A stretch of DNA of 41,594 bases from an uncultured Octadecabacter sp. (GTDB taxonomy: Bacteria; Pseudomonadota; Alphaproteobacteria; Rhodobacterales; Rhodobacteraceae), in assembly GCA_937891785.1 (NCBI GenBank), contig CALAGN010000052.1:1-41594 (forward strand), in the 5' to 3' direction. Shown piece after piece: positions 1 through 8,114 of this stretch; the stretch's first letter is position 1; every line of letters starts with the position of its first letter. The position numbers were made by a program, and so were the translations under genes. The notes beneath the pieces are model-generated. The model did no database searches. It was not told the DNA's origin and worked only from the letters and a program-made list of their open reading frames with translations.

Positions 1-139
1 TAGTTATGTAAAGTGGCGTCGTTTATGTCGAAATGCCCCCCCGTTAGCGCTTAGGGCGCGCCTGACGCCGCCAAAGCCTTGTGAATCGCCAATCCAGCCG
101 CTAACCAAACTTAACTGCTTTTACCAAGGGGGATAGCGC

Positions 140-1711
140 GTGAAAATCGGTGCACCAAAGGAAACATTTGAGGGCGAGAACCGTGTCGCAATGACACCGG
201 CGTCAGCCCTTGATCTGCAAAAGCTCGGCTACACTTGCGTGATTGAAACAGGGGCGGGTGCCGCTGCTGGTTTCTCGGACAAGACCTATAAGGACGCGGG
301 CGTTTCGGTTGTCAAAACTGCCGCCGCCCTGTGGAAGGCCGCTGATATTGTCGCCAAGGTGCGCCAGCCAGATGCGACCGAAATGAAGCGTATGCGGGAT
401 GGTCAGACGCTGATTTCCTTTTTCAACCCTGCCGCCAATGACGCGGGCATGGATATTGCTAAATCCTCGGGCGCCAATGTCATCGCCATGGAAATGGTAC
501 CGCGCATCAGCCGCGCGCAAAAGATGGACGCGCTGTCATCCATGGCCAATATCGCAGGCTATCGCGCCGTGATCGAGGCAGGCAACAACTTTGGCCGCTT
601 CTTTACTGGCCAGATCACTGCCGCGGGCAAAGTCCCCCCCGCCAAGGTTCTGGTGGTTGGCGCTGGAGTGGCCGGTTTGGCAGCGATTGGCACCGCGACA
701 TCGCTTGGCGCGATCACTTATGCGTTTGATGTGCGCCCCGAAGTGGCCGAGCAGGTCGAGAGCATGGGCGCTGAATTTGTCTATCTCGATTTCGAGGAAG
801 ATCAGGCAGACGGCGCAGCAACAGGTGGCTACGCCGCCGTGTCATCCCCCGAATTTCGCGAAGCCCAGCTGGCCAAATTCCGCGAGTTGGCCCCGGAAGT
901 GGACATCGTCATCACCACCGCGCTGATCCCGAACCGCGAAGCACCCGAGCTTTGGACCGCTGACATGGTCGCCGCGATGAAGCCGGGATCGGTGATCATC
1001 GATCTGGCTGCTGAAAAGGGCGGCAACTGCAAGCTGACGGTGATGGACGAAAAGATCGTCACGGATAATGGCGTGACGATCATCGGTTACACTGATTTCC
1101 CGTCACGCATGGCCGCACAGGCCTCGACCCTATACGCTACGAACATCCGTCACATGATGACCGACCTGACCCCTGAAAAGGACGGGCAGATCAATCACAA
1201 CATGGAAGACGACGTGATCCGTGGCGCGACCGTGGCGTTCAAACACGAGATCACATTCCCGCCGCCACCGCCCAAGGTGCGTGCCATCGCGGCCAAACCC
1301 AAAGCCGAAGTCAAAGTACTTACCGCTGAAGAAAAGCGCGCCAATGAAGTGGCGGCGTTCAAGGCGCAGACACGTAATCAGGTTACACTGCTAGCCGTTG
1401 GCGCTGTGCTGTTACTGGGCGTCGGTCTTGTGGCTCCGGCCAGCTTTATGCAGCACTTTATCGTCTTTGTGTTGGCCGTGTTCGTCGGCTTCCAAGTCAT
1501 CTGGGGCGTCGCGCACAGCTTGCACACCCCGCTGATGGCGGTCACCAACGCGATTAGTTCCATCATAATCTTGGGCGCGTTGATGCAGATCGGATCGGGG
1601 TCGTTCCTTGTGATCGTGCTGGCATCACTTGCGGTGTTCATGACGGGCATCAACATTTTCGGCGGCTTCTTGGTAACACGGCGTATGCTCGCCATGTTCC
1701 AGAAATCCTAA
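140..1711 (+). CDS. pntA: NAD(P) transhydrogenase subunit alpha
   Basis: Alpha subunit of the inner-membrane proton-translocating transhydrogenase, which uses the proton gradient to pass hydride from NADH to NADP+. The 523-residue protein has the complete alpha form: an N-terminal NAD(H)-binding domain I opening MKIGAPKETFEGENRVAMTP, a Rossmann glycine motif GAGVAGLAAIG near residue 173, a proline-rich linker (FPPPPPK), and a C-terminal membrane part of about three or four helices (roughly residues 410-515) ending in a phenylalanine-rich stretch. The start is GTG with a strong AAGGGGGA Shine-Dalgarno about 6 bases upstream. pntB follows after 12 bases, so the two are co-transcribed. Many alphaproteobacteria split this subunit in two; here it is one chain. 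Identification is secure. Confidence 0.97.
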   Translation: MKIGAPKETFEGENRVAMTPASALDLQKLGYTCVIETGAGAAAGFSDKTYKDAGVSVVKTAAALWKAADIVAKVRQPDATEMKRMRDGQTLISFFNPAANDAGMDIAKSSGANVIAMEMVPRISRAQKMDALSSMANIAGYRAVIEAGNNFGRFFTGQITAAGKVPPAKVLVVGAGVAGLAAIGTATSLGAITYAFDVRPEVAEQVESMGAEFVYLDFEEDQADGAATGGYAAVSSPEFREAQLAKFRELAPEVDIVITTALIPNREAPELWTADMVAAMKPGSVIIDLAAEKGGNCKLTVMDEKIVTDNGVTIIGYTDFPSRMAAQASTLYATNIRHMMTDLTPEKDGQINHNMEDDVIRGATVAFKHEITFPPPPPKVRAIAAKPKAEVKVLTAEEKRANEVAAFKAQTRNQVTLLAVGAVLLLGVGLVAPASFMQHFIVFVLAVFVGFQVIWGVAHSLHTPLMAVTNAISSIIILGALMQIGSGSFLVIVLASLAVFMTGINIFGGFLVTRRMLAMFQKS

Positions 1712-1723
1712 GGGGGACGGATC

Positions 1724-3199
1724 ATGGAATTCGGTTTCACAACAGCGGCTTATGTAGTCGCAGCGGTTCTTTTCATCCTCTCGATTGGTGGCCTTTCGGG
1801 GCAGGAAAGCGCGAAACGCGCGGTCTGGTATGGCATTGTCGGTATGGCACTGGCCGTGGCTGCGACGCTGGTCGGGCCGGGGTCGGGCTTTTGGCTGCTC
1901 TCGCTCTTGCTGATCGCAGGTGGCGGGGCCATCGGCTATCAGCTGGCTACCAAAGTGCAGATGACACAAATGCCCGAACTGGTTGCGGCAATGCACAGCC
2001 TCGTGGGTCTGGCAGCTGTCTTTGTGGGGATTATTGCCCACTTTGAAATCAGCCGGATCGGCGGGCTTATGGCCTCTGCACCAACCTCGCTAACTGCGAC
2101 GGGTATGGAATCATGGCTGCATGCCAAAGAGCTTGGTGACTTTGCGGCCCTGATCGCCCATAAAACGGCGGTCGAGATCAATATCCTGCGTGTTGAATTG
2201 TTCCTTGGTGTGTTTATCGGTGCGGTCACCTTTACCGGTTCTGTAATCGCTTATGGCAAACTTGCAGGCCGTTTGGACAGTGTGGCCAAGAAACTCCCCG
2301 GCGGGCATTTGTTGAATGCGTCGGCGGCGGTGATTTCGGTACTTGCACTGATCTGGTATTTTAATACGGGCGGATTTTTCCCGCTGTTTATCATGATCTT
2401 GGCGGCGCTGTTTATCGGCTACCACCTGATCATGGGGATCGGCGGCGCGGATATGCCCGTGGTTGTGTCGATGCTGAACAGCTATTCCGGCTGGGCCGCA
2501 GCGGCGATTGGTTTCAGCCTTGGCAACGACCTGCTGATTGTGGTCGGCGCGCTGGTCGGCTCATCCGGTGCGATCCTGTCCTACATCATGTGTAAGGCGA
2601 TGAACCGTAGCTTTGTGTCCGTGATCCTTGGTGGTTTTGGTGGCGCATCGGGCCCGCAAATGGAAGTCGAAGGCGAACAAATCGCGATCGAAGCCGAAGG
2701 CGTGGCCGCGGCGTTGAACGAAGCTGATTCTGTGATCATCATCCCCGGCTACGGCATGGCCGTGGCGCAGGCGCAGCAAGGTGTCGCCGAACTGGTCCGC
2801 AAATTGCGCGCCAAAGGTAAAAACGTGCGGTTCGCAATCCACCCCGTCGCGGGGCGCTTGCCGGGTCACATGAACGTACTGCTGGCCGAGGCCAAGGTGC
2901 CCTACGACATCGTTATGGAAATGGACGAGATCAACGAGGATTTCCCCAAAACCGACGTGGCCATTGTGATCGGCTCCAATGACATCGTGAACCCCGCAGC
3001 ACAAGACGATCCCAACTCGCCCATCGCCGGCATGCCGGTGCTGGAATGCTGGAAAGCCAAGCAGGTGTTCGTGAGTAAGCGCGGGCAAGGCACGGGCTAT
3101 TCCGGCATCGAAAACCCGCTGTTTTTCAAGGAAAACACGCGGATGTTTTATGGCGATGCCAAAGCGTCTTTGGACAAATTGTTGCCCATGATTGACTAG
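1724..3199 (+). CDS. pntB: NAD(P) transhydrogenase subunit beta
   Basis: Beta subunit of the same transhydrogenase. It supplies most of the proton channel (domain II) and the NADP(H)-binding domain III. The 491-residue protein begins with about eight or nine hydrophobic helices up to around residue 270, including the [12 protein letters not shown] stretch. The soluble C-terminal domain carries the NADP-site motif [10 protein letters not shown] near residue 342 and the family segments [18 protein letters not shown] and [13 protein letters not shown]. Start is ATG with AAGGGGG about 8 bases upstream. Length and motifs match the family with no sign of damage. It is the last gene of the pnt pair, and a hairpin follows the stop codon at once. 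Confidence 0.97.
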   Translation: MEFGFTTAAYVVAAVLFILSIGGLSGQESAKRAVWYGIVGMALAVAATLVGPGSGFWLLSLLLIAGGGAIGYQLATKVQMTQMPELVAAMHSLVGLAAVFVGIIAHFEISRIGGLMASAPTSLTATGMESWLHAKELGDFAALIAHKTAVEINILRVELFLGVFIGAVTFTGSVIAYGKLAGRLDSVAKKLPGGHLLNASAAVISVLALIWYFNTGGFFPLFIMILAALFIGYHLIMGIGGADMPVVVSMLNSYSGWAAAAIGFSLGNDLLIVVGALVGSSGAILSYIMCKAMNRSFVSVILGGFGGASGPQMEVEGEQIAIEAEGVAAALNEADSVIIIPGYGMAVAQAQQGVAELVRKLRAKGKNVRFAIHPVAGRLPGHMNVLLAEAKVPYDIVMEMDEINEDFPKTDVAIVIGSNDIVNPAAQDDPNSPIAGMPVLECWKAKQVFVSKRGQGTGYSGIENPLFFKENTRMFYGDAKASLDKLLPMID

Positions 3200-3202
3200 G
3201 TT

Positions 3203-3224
3203 AGGGTGGGATTCATCCCACCTT
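3203..3224. terminator. Shared hairpin between convergent pntB and rluE
   Basis: The arms GGTGGGA (3205-3211) and TCCCACC (3216-3222) pair perfectly over 7 bp around the loop TTCA, with weaker pairing just outside. The hairpin starts a few bases after the pntB stop and contains the stop codon of the convergent gene, so it could end transcription from both sides. There is no long T tract, so termination strength is uncertain. Confidence 0.6.
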
Positions 3225-3755
3225 ACTCCACTCCCCGAGGGCCAGCCCGTCAAGTGACCACTCGCCAACCTGCCAACGCACCAGCCGTAGGCAGGGGAAG
3301 CCGAGTGCGGCGCACATGCGGCGGACTTGGCGGTTGCGGCCCTCAAAGATGGTGACTTCCAGCCAAGCGTCTGGCACGGATTTGCGAAACCGGACGGGTG
3401 GGTCGCGGTGCCATAAATCCGGCGGGTCGATCAGGCGGGCCTGCGCGGGGCGGGTCGGACCGTCTTTGAGGCTGACCCCCGTCCGCAGTGAGGCGAGGGT
3501 GGCATCATCAGGCGCGCCTTCGACCTGCACCAGATAGGTTTTTGCCATCTTGTATTTCGGGTCCGCAATCCGTGCCTGTTCGCGTCCATCGTTGGTGAGG
3601 ATCAACAGCCCCTCGCTGTCGCGATCCAAGCGTCCAGCCGGATAGACGCTCGCAGGCAGGCCGAACCCCGACAGGGTGGGCCGTGTTGTGGGGCTGCGTG
3701 TGTCGGTGAACTGGCACAGGACGCCGAAGGGTTTGTTAAACGCGATTGTGGTCAT
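3213..3755 (-). CDS. rluE: rRNA large-subunit pseudouridine synthase, RluE-like
   Basis: RsuA/RluE-family pseudouridine synthase, expected to isomerise a uridine in 23S rRNA (U2457 in E. coli for RluE; target assigned by family only). The 180-residue protein has the catalytic segment GRLDRDSEGLLILTNDG with the conserved Asp, the PKYKMAKTYLVQVEG strand, and the C-terminal GRNRQVRRMCAALGFPCLRL signature. There is no N-terminal S4 domain, as in RluE. The frame opens further upstream, to 3857, but the extra N-terminus is arginine/proline rich and overlaps the GC-rich intergenic repeat, so I place the start at MTTIAFNKPFGVL. It converges on pntB. Confidence 0.85.
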   Translation of the reverse strand: MTTIAFNKPFGVLCQFTDTRSPTTRPTLSGFGLPASVYPAGRLDRDSEGLLILTNDGREQARIADPKYKMAKTYLVQVEGAPDDATLASLRTGVSLKDGPTRPAQARLIDPPDLWHRDPPVRFRKSVPDAWLEVTIFEGRNRQVRRMCAALGFPCLRLVRWQVGEWSLDGLALGEWSKVG

Positions 3756-3810
3756 ATCTGGCAAGTAACGGGCTGTGCGCGCGATTGGCAAGTAGGTGCG
3801 CCTGCGGCGG

Positions 3811-3890
3811 GCGGGGCCGGGGGGCCTTGCCCCCCTCTTGGCGTGCCGCCAATTCACCCCTTGCGGATATTTGTGGCAAGATGAGAGGGA
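3811..3890. repeat. GC-rich intergenic element of Roseobacter type
   Basis: A perfect 7-bp hairpin (arms GGGGGGC at 3819-3825 and GCCCCCC at 3829-3835, loop CTT) is followed by a CGGATATTTGTGGCAAGATGAGAGG-like tail (3864-3888). From memory, elements with a GGGGC...GCCCC hairpin and a GGATATTT-GGCAAGATGA tail recur between genes in Roseobacter-group genomes. Only one copy is seen in this window, so its repeated nature is recalled knowledge, not something shown here. Function is unknown. Confidence 0.5.
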
Positions 3891-4090
3891 TGCAGAACTA
3901 TTTTCACGCGGCGTGATTATTTTCTTGCGCGACTCAATCTTTCAGCGCAAATGCGCGATCATAGACGCCAACGCACGCGCCTCTGGCATCGGTCTTAGAT
4001 GTGTTTATGCAGCGACGGTAACGTCTCCTTTTGGAAGTGAGCGGTCTTGGGTGGATTATTCATCATGGCCGGGTCTTATTGGAGATGACC
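3891..4090 (+). promoter_or_regulatory. Long leader upstream of the PLP decarboxylase gene
   Basis: About 200 bases without a convincing gene lie between the repeat and the decarboxylase start; with the repeat, the gene-free gap is 335 bases (3756-4090). A small hairpin (TCACG 3904-3908, CGTGA 3912-3916) is followed by a T-rich run, TTATTTTCTT, and could act as a weak terminator. A short open frame, MRGMQNYFHAA (3881-3916), ends inside this hairpin. In alphaproteobacteria, ornithine decarboxylase genes can carry the speF RNA motif in their leaders. I cannot confirm that motif by eye. Confidence 0.35.
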
Positions 4091-5263
4091 ATGACTTTGA
4101 ATTTTTCTGACGTTGCGGCGTCCGTTTCTATTGCCGTTCCCACCCACCTTGACGCATTCGCCGCGACTGTTGTGGTTGATCGCCCGACGTTGTTAATCGA
4201 TCCATCCCGTGTGGCGCTGCAATATCGCGCGCTTAAGGCGGGACTGGGCCACGCTGACATCCACTATGCCGTTAAAGCGAACCCGACCCGCGAGGTCATT
4301 TCGACGCTTGTGTCCTTGGGCAGCCACTTTGATGCAGCGTCGCGCGGCGAGATTGAATTGTGCCTGAGCTTGGGCGCGCATCCCGAGCACATCAGCTTTG
4401 GCAATACCGTCAAGCGTGCCAGCGATATCGCTTTCGCGCACGGCGCTGGCATTGATCTGTTCGCAGCCGACGCCGAAGTGGAGCTGGACAAGATCGCCGC
4501 CCATGCCCCCGGCACGCAAGTTTACATCCGTCTGATTGTTGAGACATCCGAGGCCGATTGGCCGCTGTCACGTAAGTTCGGCTGCGATCGTAACATGGCG
4601 CTGGCCCTGCTGGACCACGCCCGCATGATTGGTCTGCGCCCAGTCGGGTTTTCGTTCCACGTTGGTTCGCAGACCCGCAAATCGTCGATGTGGGGCGTGA
4701 CATTGGATGTGATGGCGGGGATCTGGCATGCGGCTGTTGAAGCGGGCCATGACCTGAGCGTGTTAAACATCGGCGGTGGGTTCCCTGCGTTTTACGGCGA
4801 GGCGATTGAGGCCCCCACTGCTTATGCGGCTGGCGTAATGGCGCAAGTGACCGCTCGTTTTGGTCATGTCGCCCGTGTGATAGCCGAACCCGGTCGTGGG
4901 TTGGTCGCCGAGGCAGGTCTGATCGTTGCCGAATGTCTGCTGGTCAGCCGCAAGTCGGCCCGCGATGTGCATCGCTGGGTTTATTTGGATATCGGTCGTT
5001 TTTCCGGTCTGGCCGAAACAGAAGGCGAGGCGATCCGCTACGAGTTCGTCACGCCGCGCGATGGTGATGCGGTCGGTCCTTGCATCATGGCTGGCCCGTC
5101 GTGTGACAGCGCAGATGTGCTTTATGAAAAACGCCCTGTAATGTTGCCGATGTCGCTGCAAGCTGGCGACCGTGTGCTGATCCGCAACACGGGTGCCTAT
5201 ACCAGCGCGTATTCTTCGGTTGGTTTCAACGGCTTCCCGCCGCTGGACGTTGTGGTGATCTGA
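4091..5263 (+). CDS. Type III PLP-dependent decarboxylase (probable ornithine decarboxylase)
   Basis: Fold-type III (alanine racemase-like) decarboxylase of the ornithine/diaminopimelate/arginine group. The 390-residue protein has the PLP lysine in YAVKANP (Lys62), the FHVGSQ segment, the phosphate-binding IGGGFPAFYG loop, EPGR (substrate/PLP binding), and the catalytic-cysteine motif GPSCDSADVLYEK (Cys338). The CDSAD form and the short length favour ornithine (or lysine/ornithine) decarboxylase, making putrescine, over LysA or the much larger SpeA. ATG codons lie at 4085 and 4091; GGAG at 4081-4084 is correctly spaced only for 4091. The long leader suggests RNA-level control, possibly polyamine feedback (inference). 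Confidence 0.88.
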   Translation: MTLNFSDVAASVSIAVPTHLDAFAATVVVDRPTLLIDPSRVALQYRALKAGLGHADIHYAVKANPTREVISTLVSLGSHFDAASRGEIELCLSLGAHPEHISFGNTVKRASDIAFAHGAGIDLFAADAEVELDKIAAHAPGTQVYIRLIVETSEADWPLSRKFGCDRNMALALLDHARMIGLRPVGFSFHVGSQTRKSSMWGVTLDVMAGIWHAAVEAGHDLSVLNIGGGFPAFYGEAIEAPTAYAAGVMAQVTARFGHVARVIAEPGRGLVAEAGLIVAECLLVSRKSARDVHRWVYLDIGRFSGLAETEGEAIRYEFVTPRDGDAVGPCIMAGPSCDSADVLYEKRPVMLPMSLQAGDRVLIRNTGAYTSAYSSVGFNGFPPLDVVVI

Positions 5264-5270
5264 TATTAGG

Positions 5271-5299
5271 GCGGCGCACGGTATACCGTAGTGTGCCGC
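5271..5299 (+). terminator. Strong hairpin after the decarboxylase gene
   Basis: The arms GCGGCGCAC (5271-5279) and GTGTGCCGC (5291-5299) pair over 9 positions with one G-U pair. The loop region contains a perfect 12-base palindrome, ACGGTATACCGT (5278-5289), that can extend the stem. It begins 8 bases after the stop codon. No T tract follows, so it may protect the mRNA 3' end rather than act as a simple intrinsic terminator. Confidence 0.5.
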
Positions 5300-5363
5300 T
5301 AACATCATGAGAACTAAGAGTTTTATGTTTACAGGTGGTGGTTTTTGGCTAGTGTAGCCGAAA

Positions 5364-6659
5364 ATGACAGGACGCGTTATACCACCGATTGCTGATCACC
5401 CGCTGCGCTATCAATTGGCCAATGAATTACATGCCCGCCCGTTCCCGACGGTCGCAGCACCCAGCCGTGCGGCCTATCTTGCGATCAAGCCCGCGCTTAA
5501 TGCCGCTGGTCGGGATCGGGACGCGGATCGGGCACATTTGATCGCGCTGCTGGATCGCCATGCAGCACCCCGTCCACAGCCCGACGCGACGCATTATTCG
5601 GGCCAATTGGGCAAGCATTTCGTGAAGTGGGAAAGCCACACCGAGTTCGTGACCTATACGCTGTTTGGTGACGGGGTTGCAGACCGTCCGTTTGACGCCG
5701 TGACGTTTGGGATTTTCCCTGCTGACTGGCTGGCAGAGGCGCCCGGTGTGCGTGTCACGTCGGCCCTCATCCACATTGAACGCGAAAACGGCGATGATGT
5801 GATCACCGACAAAGCGCGCGAGTGGTTTGTGCCTGAAAGCCTTGCCATATCCCGCGTGCTTGAGGATCAACTGGCGATCGCTGGTGATTTTCGCATTGAT
5901 CCGGCTGGCCATATGCGGTTCGCGGTATTTGCCCGTGATGGGGCGGGGGGCCGCAGGATTGGCCGCGTTGTGCAGCGCATTTGCGAGATTGAGACCTATA
6001 AGGCGATGTCGATGCTTGGTCTGGCGCGCGCGCGCGAACTGGGGCCGCGTTTGGGCGAATTGGATGATCGGCTCACGGCACTTGTGGCGGATATGACAGG
6101 CGCGCCGACCCGTCACGATGCGACACTGTCGGACCTGCTGGCCATCGCCGCGGAGCTGGAAAGCATTGTGCACCGCACCAACTTTCGTTTTGCTGCCACG
6201 GGGGCCTACGAAACGATTGTTAACCAACGCATTGTGGCGCTGCGCGAAGAGCGGTTCACAGGGCGCCAGACATTCGCCGAATTTATGATGCGTCGTTATG
6301 ATCCAGCTATGCGCACAGTCATGTCGACGCAAGCGCGGCTGCAATCCATGTCGGACCGCGCCTTGCGTGCGGGGGACTTATTGCGGACGCGGGTCGATGT
6401 TGAACGCTCGGCGCAAAGTCAGGCGCTGCTAGTCTCGATGGACAGACGTGCGGACCTGCAATTGCGGCTGCAAGCAACGGTCGAGGGGCTGAGTGTGGTC
6501 GCGATCAGCTACTATGGCGTGAACCTTGTGACCTATATGGCCTATCCATTGGCCAGTGCATTTGATCTGTCCAAAGGGATGCTGACGGCGATTGTAACGC
6601 CACTGGTTATCTTGGCCGTATGGTGGGGTGTGCGGCGCATTCGCAAGGCGATGCATTAG
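5364..6659 (+). CDS. DUF3422 family protein
   Basis: Recognised as DUF3422 from the N-terminal signature HPLRYQLANELHARPFPTV and the central GGRRIGRVVQRICEIETYKAM segment. The 431-residue protein is soluble through most of its length, with a helical middle. It ends with two hydrophobic helices (VEGLSVVAISYYGVNLVTYM and MLTAIVTPLVILAVWWGV) and a basic tail, so it is probably tethered to the inner membrane by its C-terminus. No biochemical function is established for the family to my knowledge. A DUF3422 membrane anchor beside polyamine or amine metabolism genes may be chance. The start has no strong Shine-Dalgarno, but the conserved motif begins within 15 residues of it. Confidence 0.88.
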   Translation: MTGRVIPPIADHPLRYQLANELHARPFPTVAAPSRAAYLAIKPALNAAGRDRDADRAHLIALLDRHAAPRPQPDATHYSGQLGKHFVKWESHTEFVTYTLFGDGVADRPFDAVTFGIFPADWLAEAPGVRVTSALIHIERENGDDVITDKAREWFVPESLAISRVLEDQLAIAGDFRIDPAGHMRFAVFARDGAGGRRIGRVVQRICEIETYKAMSMLGLARARELGPRLGELDDRLTALVADMTGAPTRHDATLSDLLAIAAELESIVHRTNFRFAATGAYETIVNQRIVALREERFTGRQTFAEFMMRRYDPAMRTVMSTQARLQSMSDRALRAGDLLRTRVDVERSAQSQALLVSMDRRADLQLRLQATVEGLSVVAISYYGVNLVTYMAYPLASAFDLSKGMLTAIVTPLVILAVWWGVRRIRKAMH

Positions 6660-6710
6660 GGTTGCGAGTGCTGCTTGCGCCAGTAACAGTGCGCGCGACA
6701 GGAGCATTCC

Positions 6711-8057
6711 ATGACACCATTTCCAATTTCAGAACAAAGCCCCGTTGAACACAGTGGCGGGCTGTCTTTATCCGCTGATGTCGTGATCATTGGCGGCGGT
6801 GTGATTGGTATCATGACAGCGTGGTTTGCGGCCCGTAAGGGACTGCGCGCGGTGGTGCTGGAAAAGGGCCGCGTGGCGGGCGAACAATCGAGCCGCAACT
6901 GGGGGTGGATACGCCAGCAGGGGCGCGATCCGGCGGAATTGCCAGTGATGGTCGAGGCCAATCAGCATTGGCGCGATCTTGATCCGCAGTTGCAGGCTGA
7001 GATCGGATTGCGCCAGACCGGTACGCTTTATCTGGCCAAGGATGCCGCCGAAATGGCGCGGTTCGAGGCGTGGCTGCCCCATGCTCACGCCCATGAACTG
7101 GATACGGTTTTGCTGAGTAGTGCGCAGGTGGCGGCAAAAATTCCCGATGCGGAACATACTTGGCAGGGGGCGATGTGGACGGCGTCTGATATGCGCGCCG
7201 AACCTTGGGTGGCGGTGCCTGCTTTGGCGCGCGCGGCGGTGAGGGACGGGGTGCAGATCGTCGAAAACTGCGCGGCGCGCGGATTGGACATCAGCGCGGG
7301 CAAGGTCAGCGGCGTTGTAACGGAACGCGGAACGATTGCCTGCGCAAAGGTCGTGCTTGCAGGTGGGGCGTGGTCCTCGCTATTTTTGCGCCGACACGGA
7401 ATCAGCATTCCGCAGCTTTCGGTGCGTGCGACAGTTGCTGCGACCGACCCATTGGCGCAGGTCTATGGCGGTGGCGCGGTTGATCATCGTTTTGCATTTC
7501 GCCGTCGCGAGGATGGCGGTTATTCCCTTGCCCCCGAGGGCTTTCACGAGATGTTCATCGGGCCGGATGCGTTTCGTGCGGTACGGCGGTTCTTGCCGCA
7601 AATCTGGGCTGATCCGCTGGGCACATCTTATCGGCCTATTGCGCCAAAGGGCTATCCCGATGCATGGGGGACGGCACGGCGGTGGGCCGACACTGATGTC
7701 ACTCCATTTGAAAAAATGCGGGTGCTGAACCCTGCGCCGCACGCGGGAAAAGTCAACGAACTGGCGCGGTTATTTGCGCAGACATTCCCTGACGCGGGCG
7801 ATGTAGTGATCAAAACCGCTTGGGCGGGGATGATCGATTCTCTGCCCGATATGGTGCCTGTGGTGGATCACGCCGCCGCCATTCCGGGTTTGATTATTGC
7901 CACGGGCATGTGCGGGCACGGCTTTGGGATCGGCCCCGGATTTGGTCGTGTGTTGGCGGATATGGTGGCGGGTGATGATCTGGGCCATGATATGTCGCGC
8001 TTTCGTTTGTCGCGGTTTTCGGATGGCACGAAACTGGAAACTGGCCCCAACCTGTGA
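6711..8057 (+). CDS. NAD(P)/FAD-dependent oxidoreductase, DAO family
   Basis: D-amino-acid-oxidase-fold flavoenzyme of 448 residues. The dinucleotide-binding motif is in ADVVIIGGGVIG (glycines 28, 30 and 33), followed by the FAD-binding acidic residue in VVLEKGRV and the SSRNWGWIRQQGRDP segment typical of a DAO subgroup that oxidises amines or amino acids. A C-terminal FAD-contact region, GMCGHGFGIGPGFGRVLADM, is present. The substrate cannot be read from sequence. An AGGAG Shine-Dalgarno lies 7 bases before the ATG. It is the first gene of a run with an M20 amidohydrolase and a methyltransferase, so an amino-acid or amide scavenging role is plausible (inference). Confidence 0.9.
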   Translation: MTPFPISEQSPVEHSGGLSLSADVVIIGGGVIGIMTAWFAARKGLRAVVLEKGRVAGEQSSRNWGWIRQQGRDPAELPVMVEANQHWRDLDPQLQAEIGLRQTGTLYLAKDAAEMARFEAWLPHAHAHELDTVLLSSAQVAAKIPDAEHTWQGAMWTASDMRAEPWVAVPALARAAVRDGVQIVENCAARGLDISAGKVSGVVTERGTIACAKVVLAGGAWSSLFLRRHGISIPQLSVRATVAATDPLAQVYGGGAVDHRFAFRRREDGGYSLAPEGFHEMFIGPDAFRAVRRFLPQIWADPLGTSYRPIAPKGYPDAWGTARRWADTDVTPFEKMRVLNPAPHAGKVNELARLFAQTFPDAGDVVIKTAWAGMIDSLPDMVPVVDHAAAIPGLIIATGMCGHGFGIGPGFGRVLADMVAGDDLGHDMSRFRLSRFSDGTKLETGPNL

Positions 8058-8114
8058 CCCTTGTGGCGCGCGCAGGGATGCGACAGGATCGGGCAAACCA
8101 AACCGGAGGCCACG

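Noticed and set aside
2561-3346. 261-residue minus-strand open frame opposite pntB
   Set aside because: It lies inside a well-conserved gene, has a histidine- and glycine-rich shadow composition and no ribosome site.
3796-4110. 104-residue frame in the decarboxylase leader
   Set aside because: Starts in the GC-rich repeat, overlaps the decarboxylase start in another frame and has no ribosome site.
5427-6344. 305-residue minus-strand frame opposite the DUF3422 gene
   Set aside because: Shadow of a conserved plus-strand protein with family motifs; composition is Arg/His/Cys-rich.
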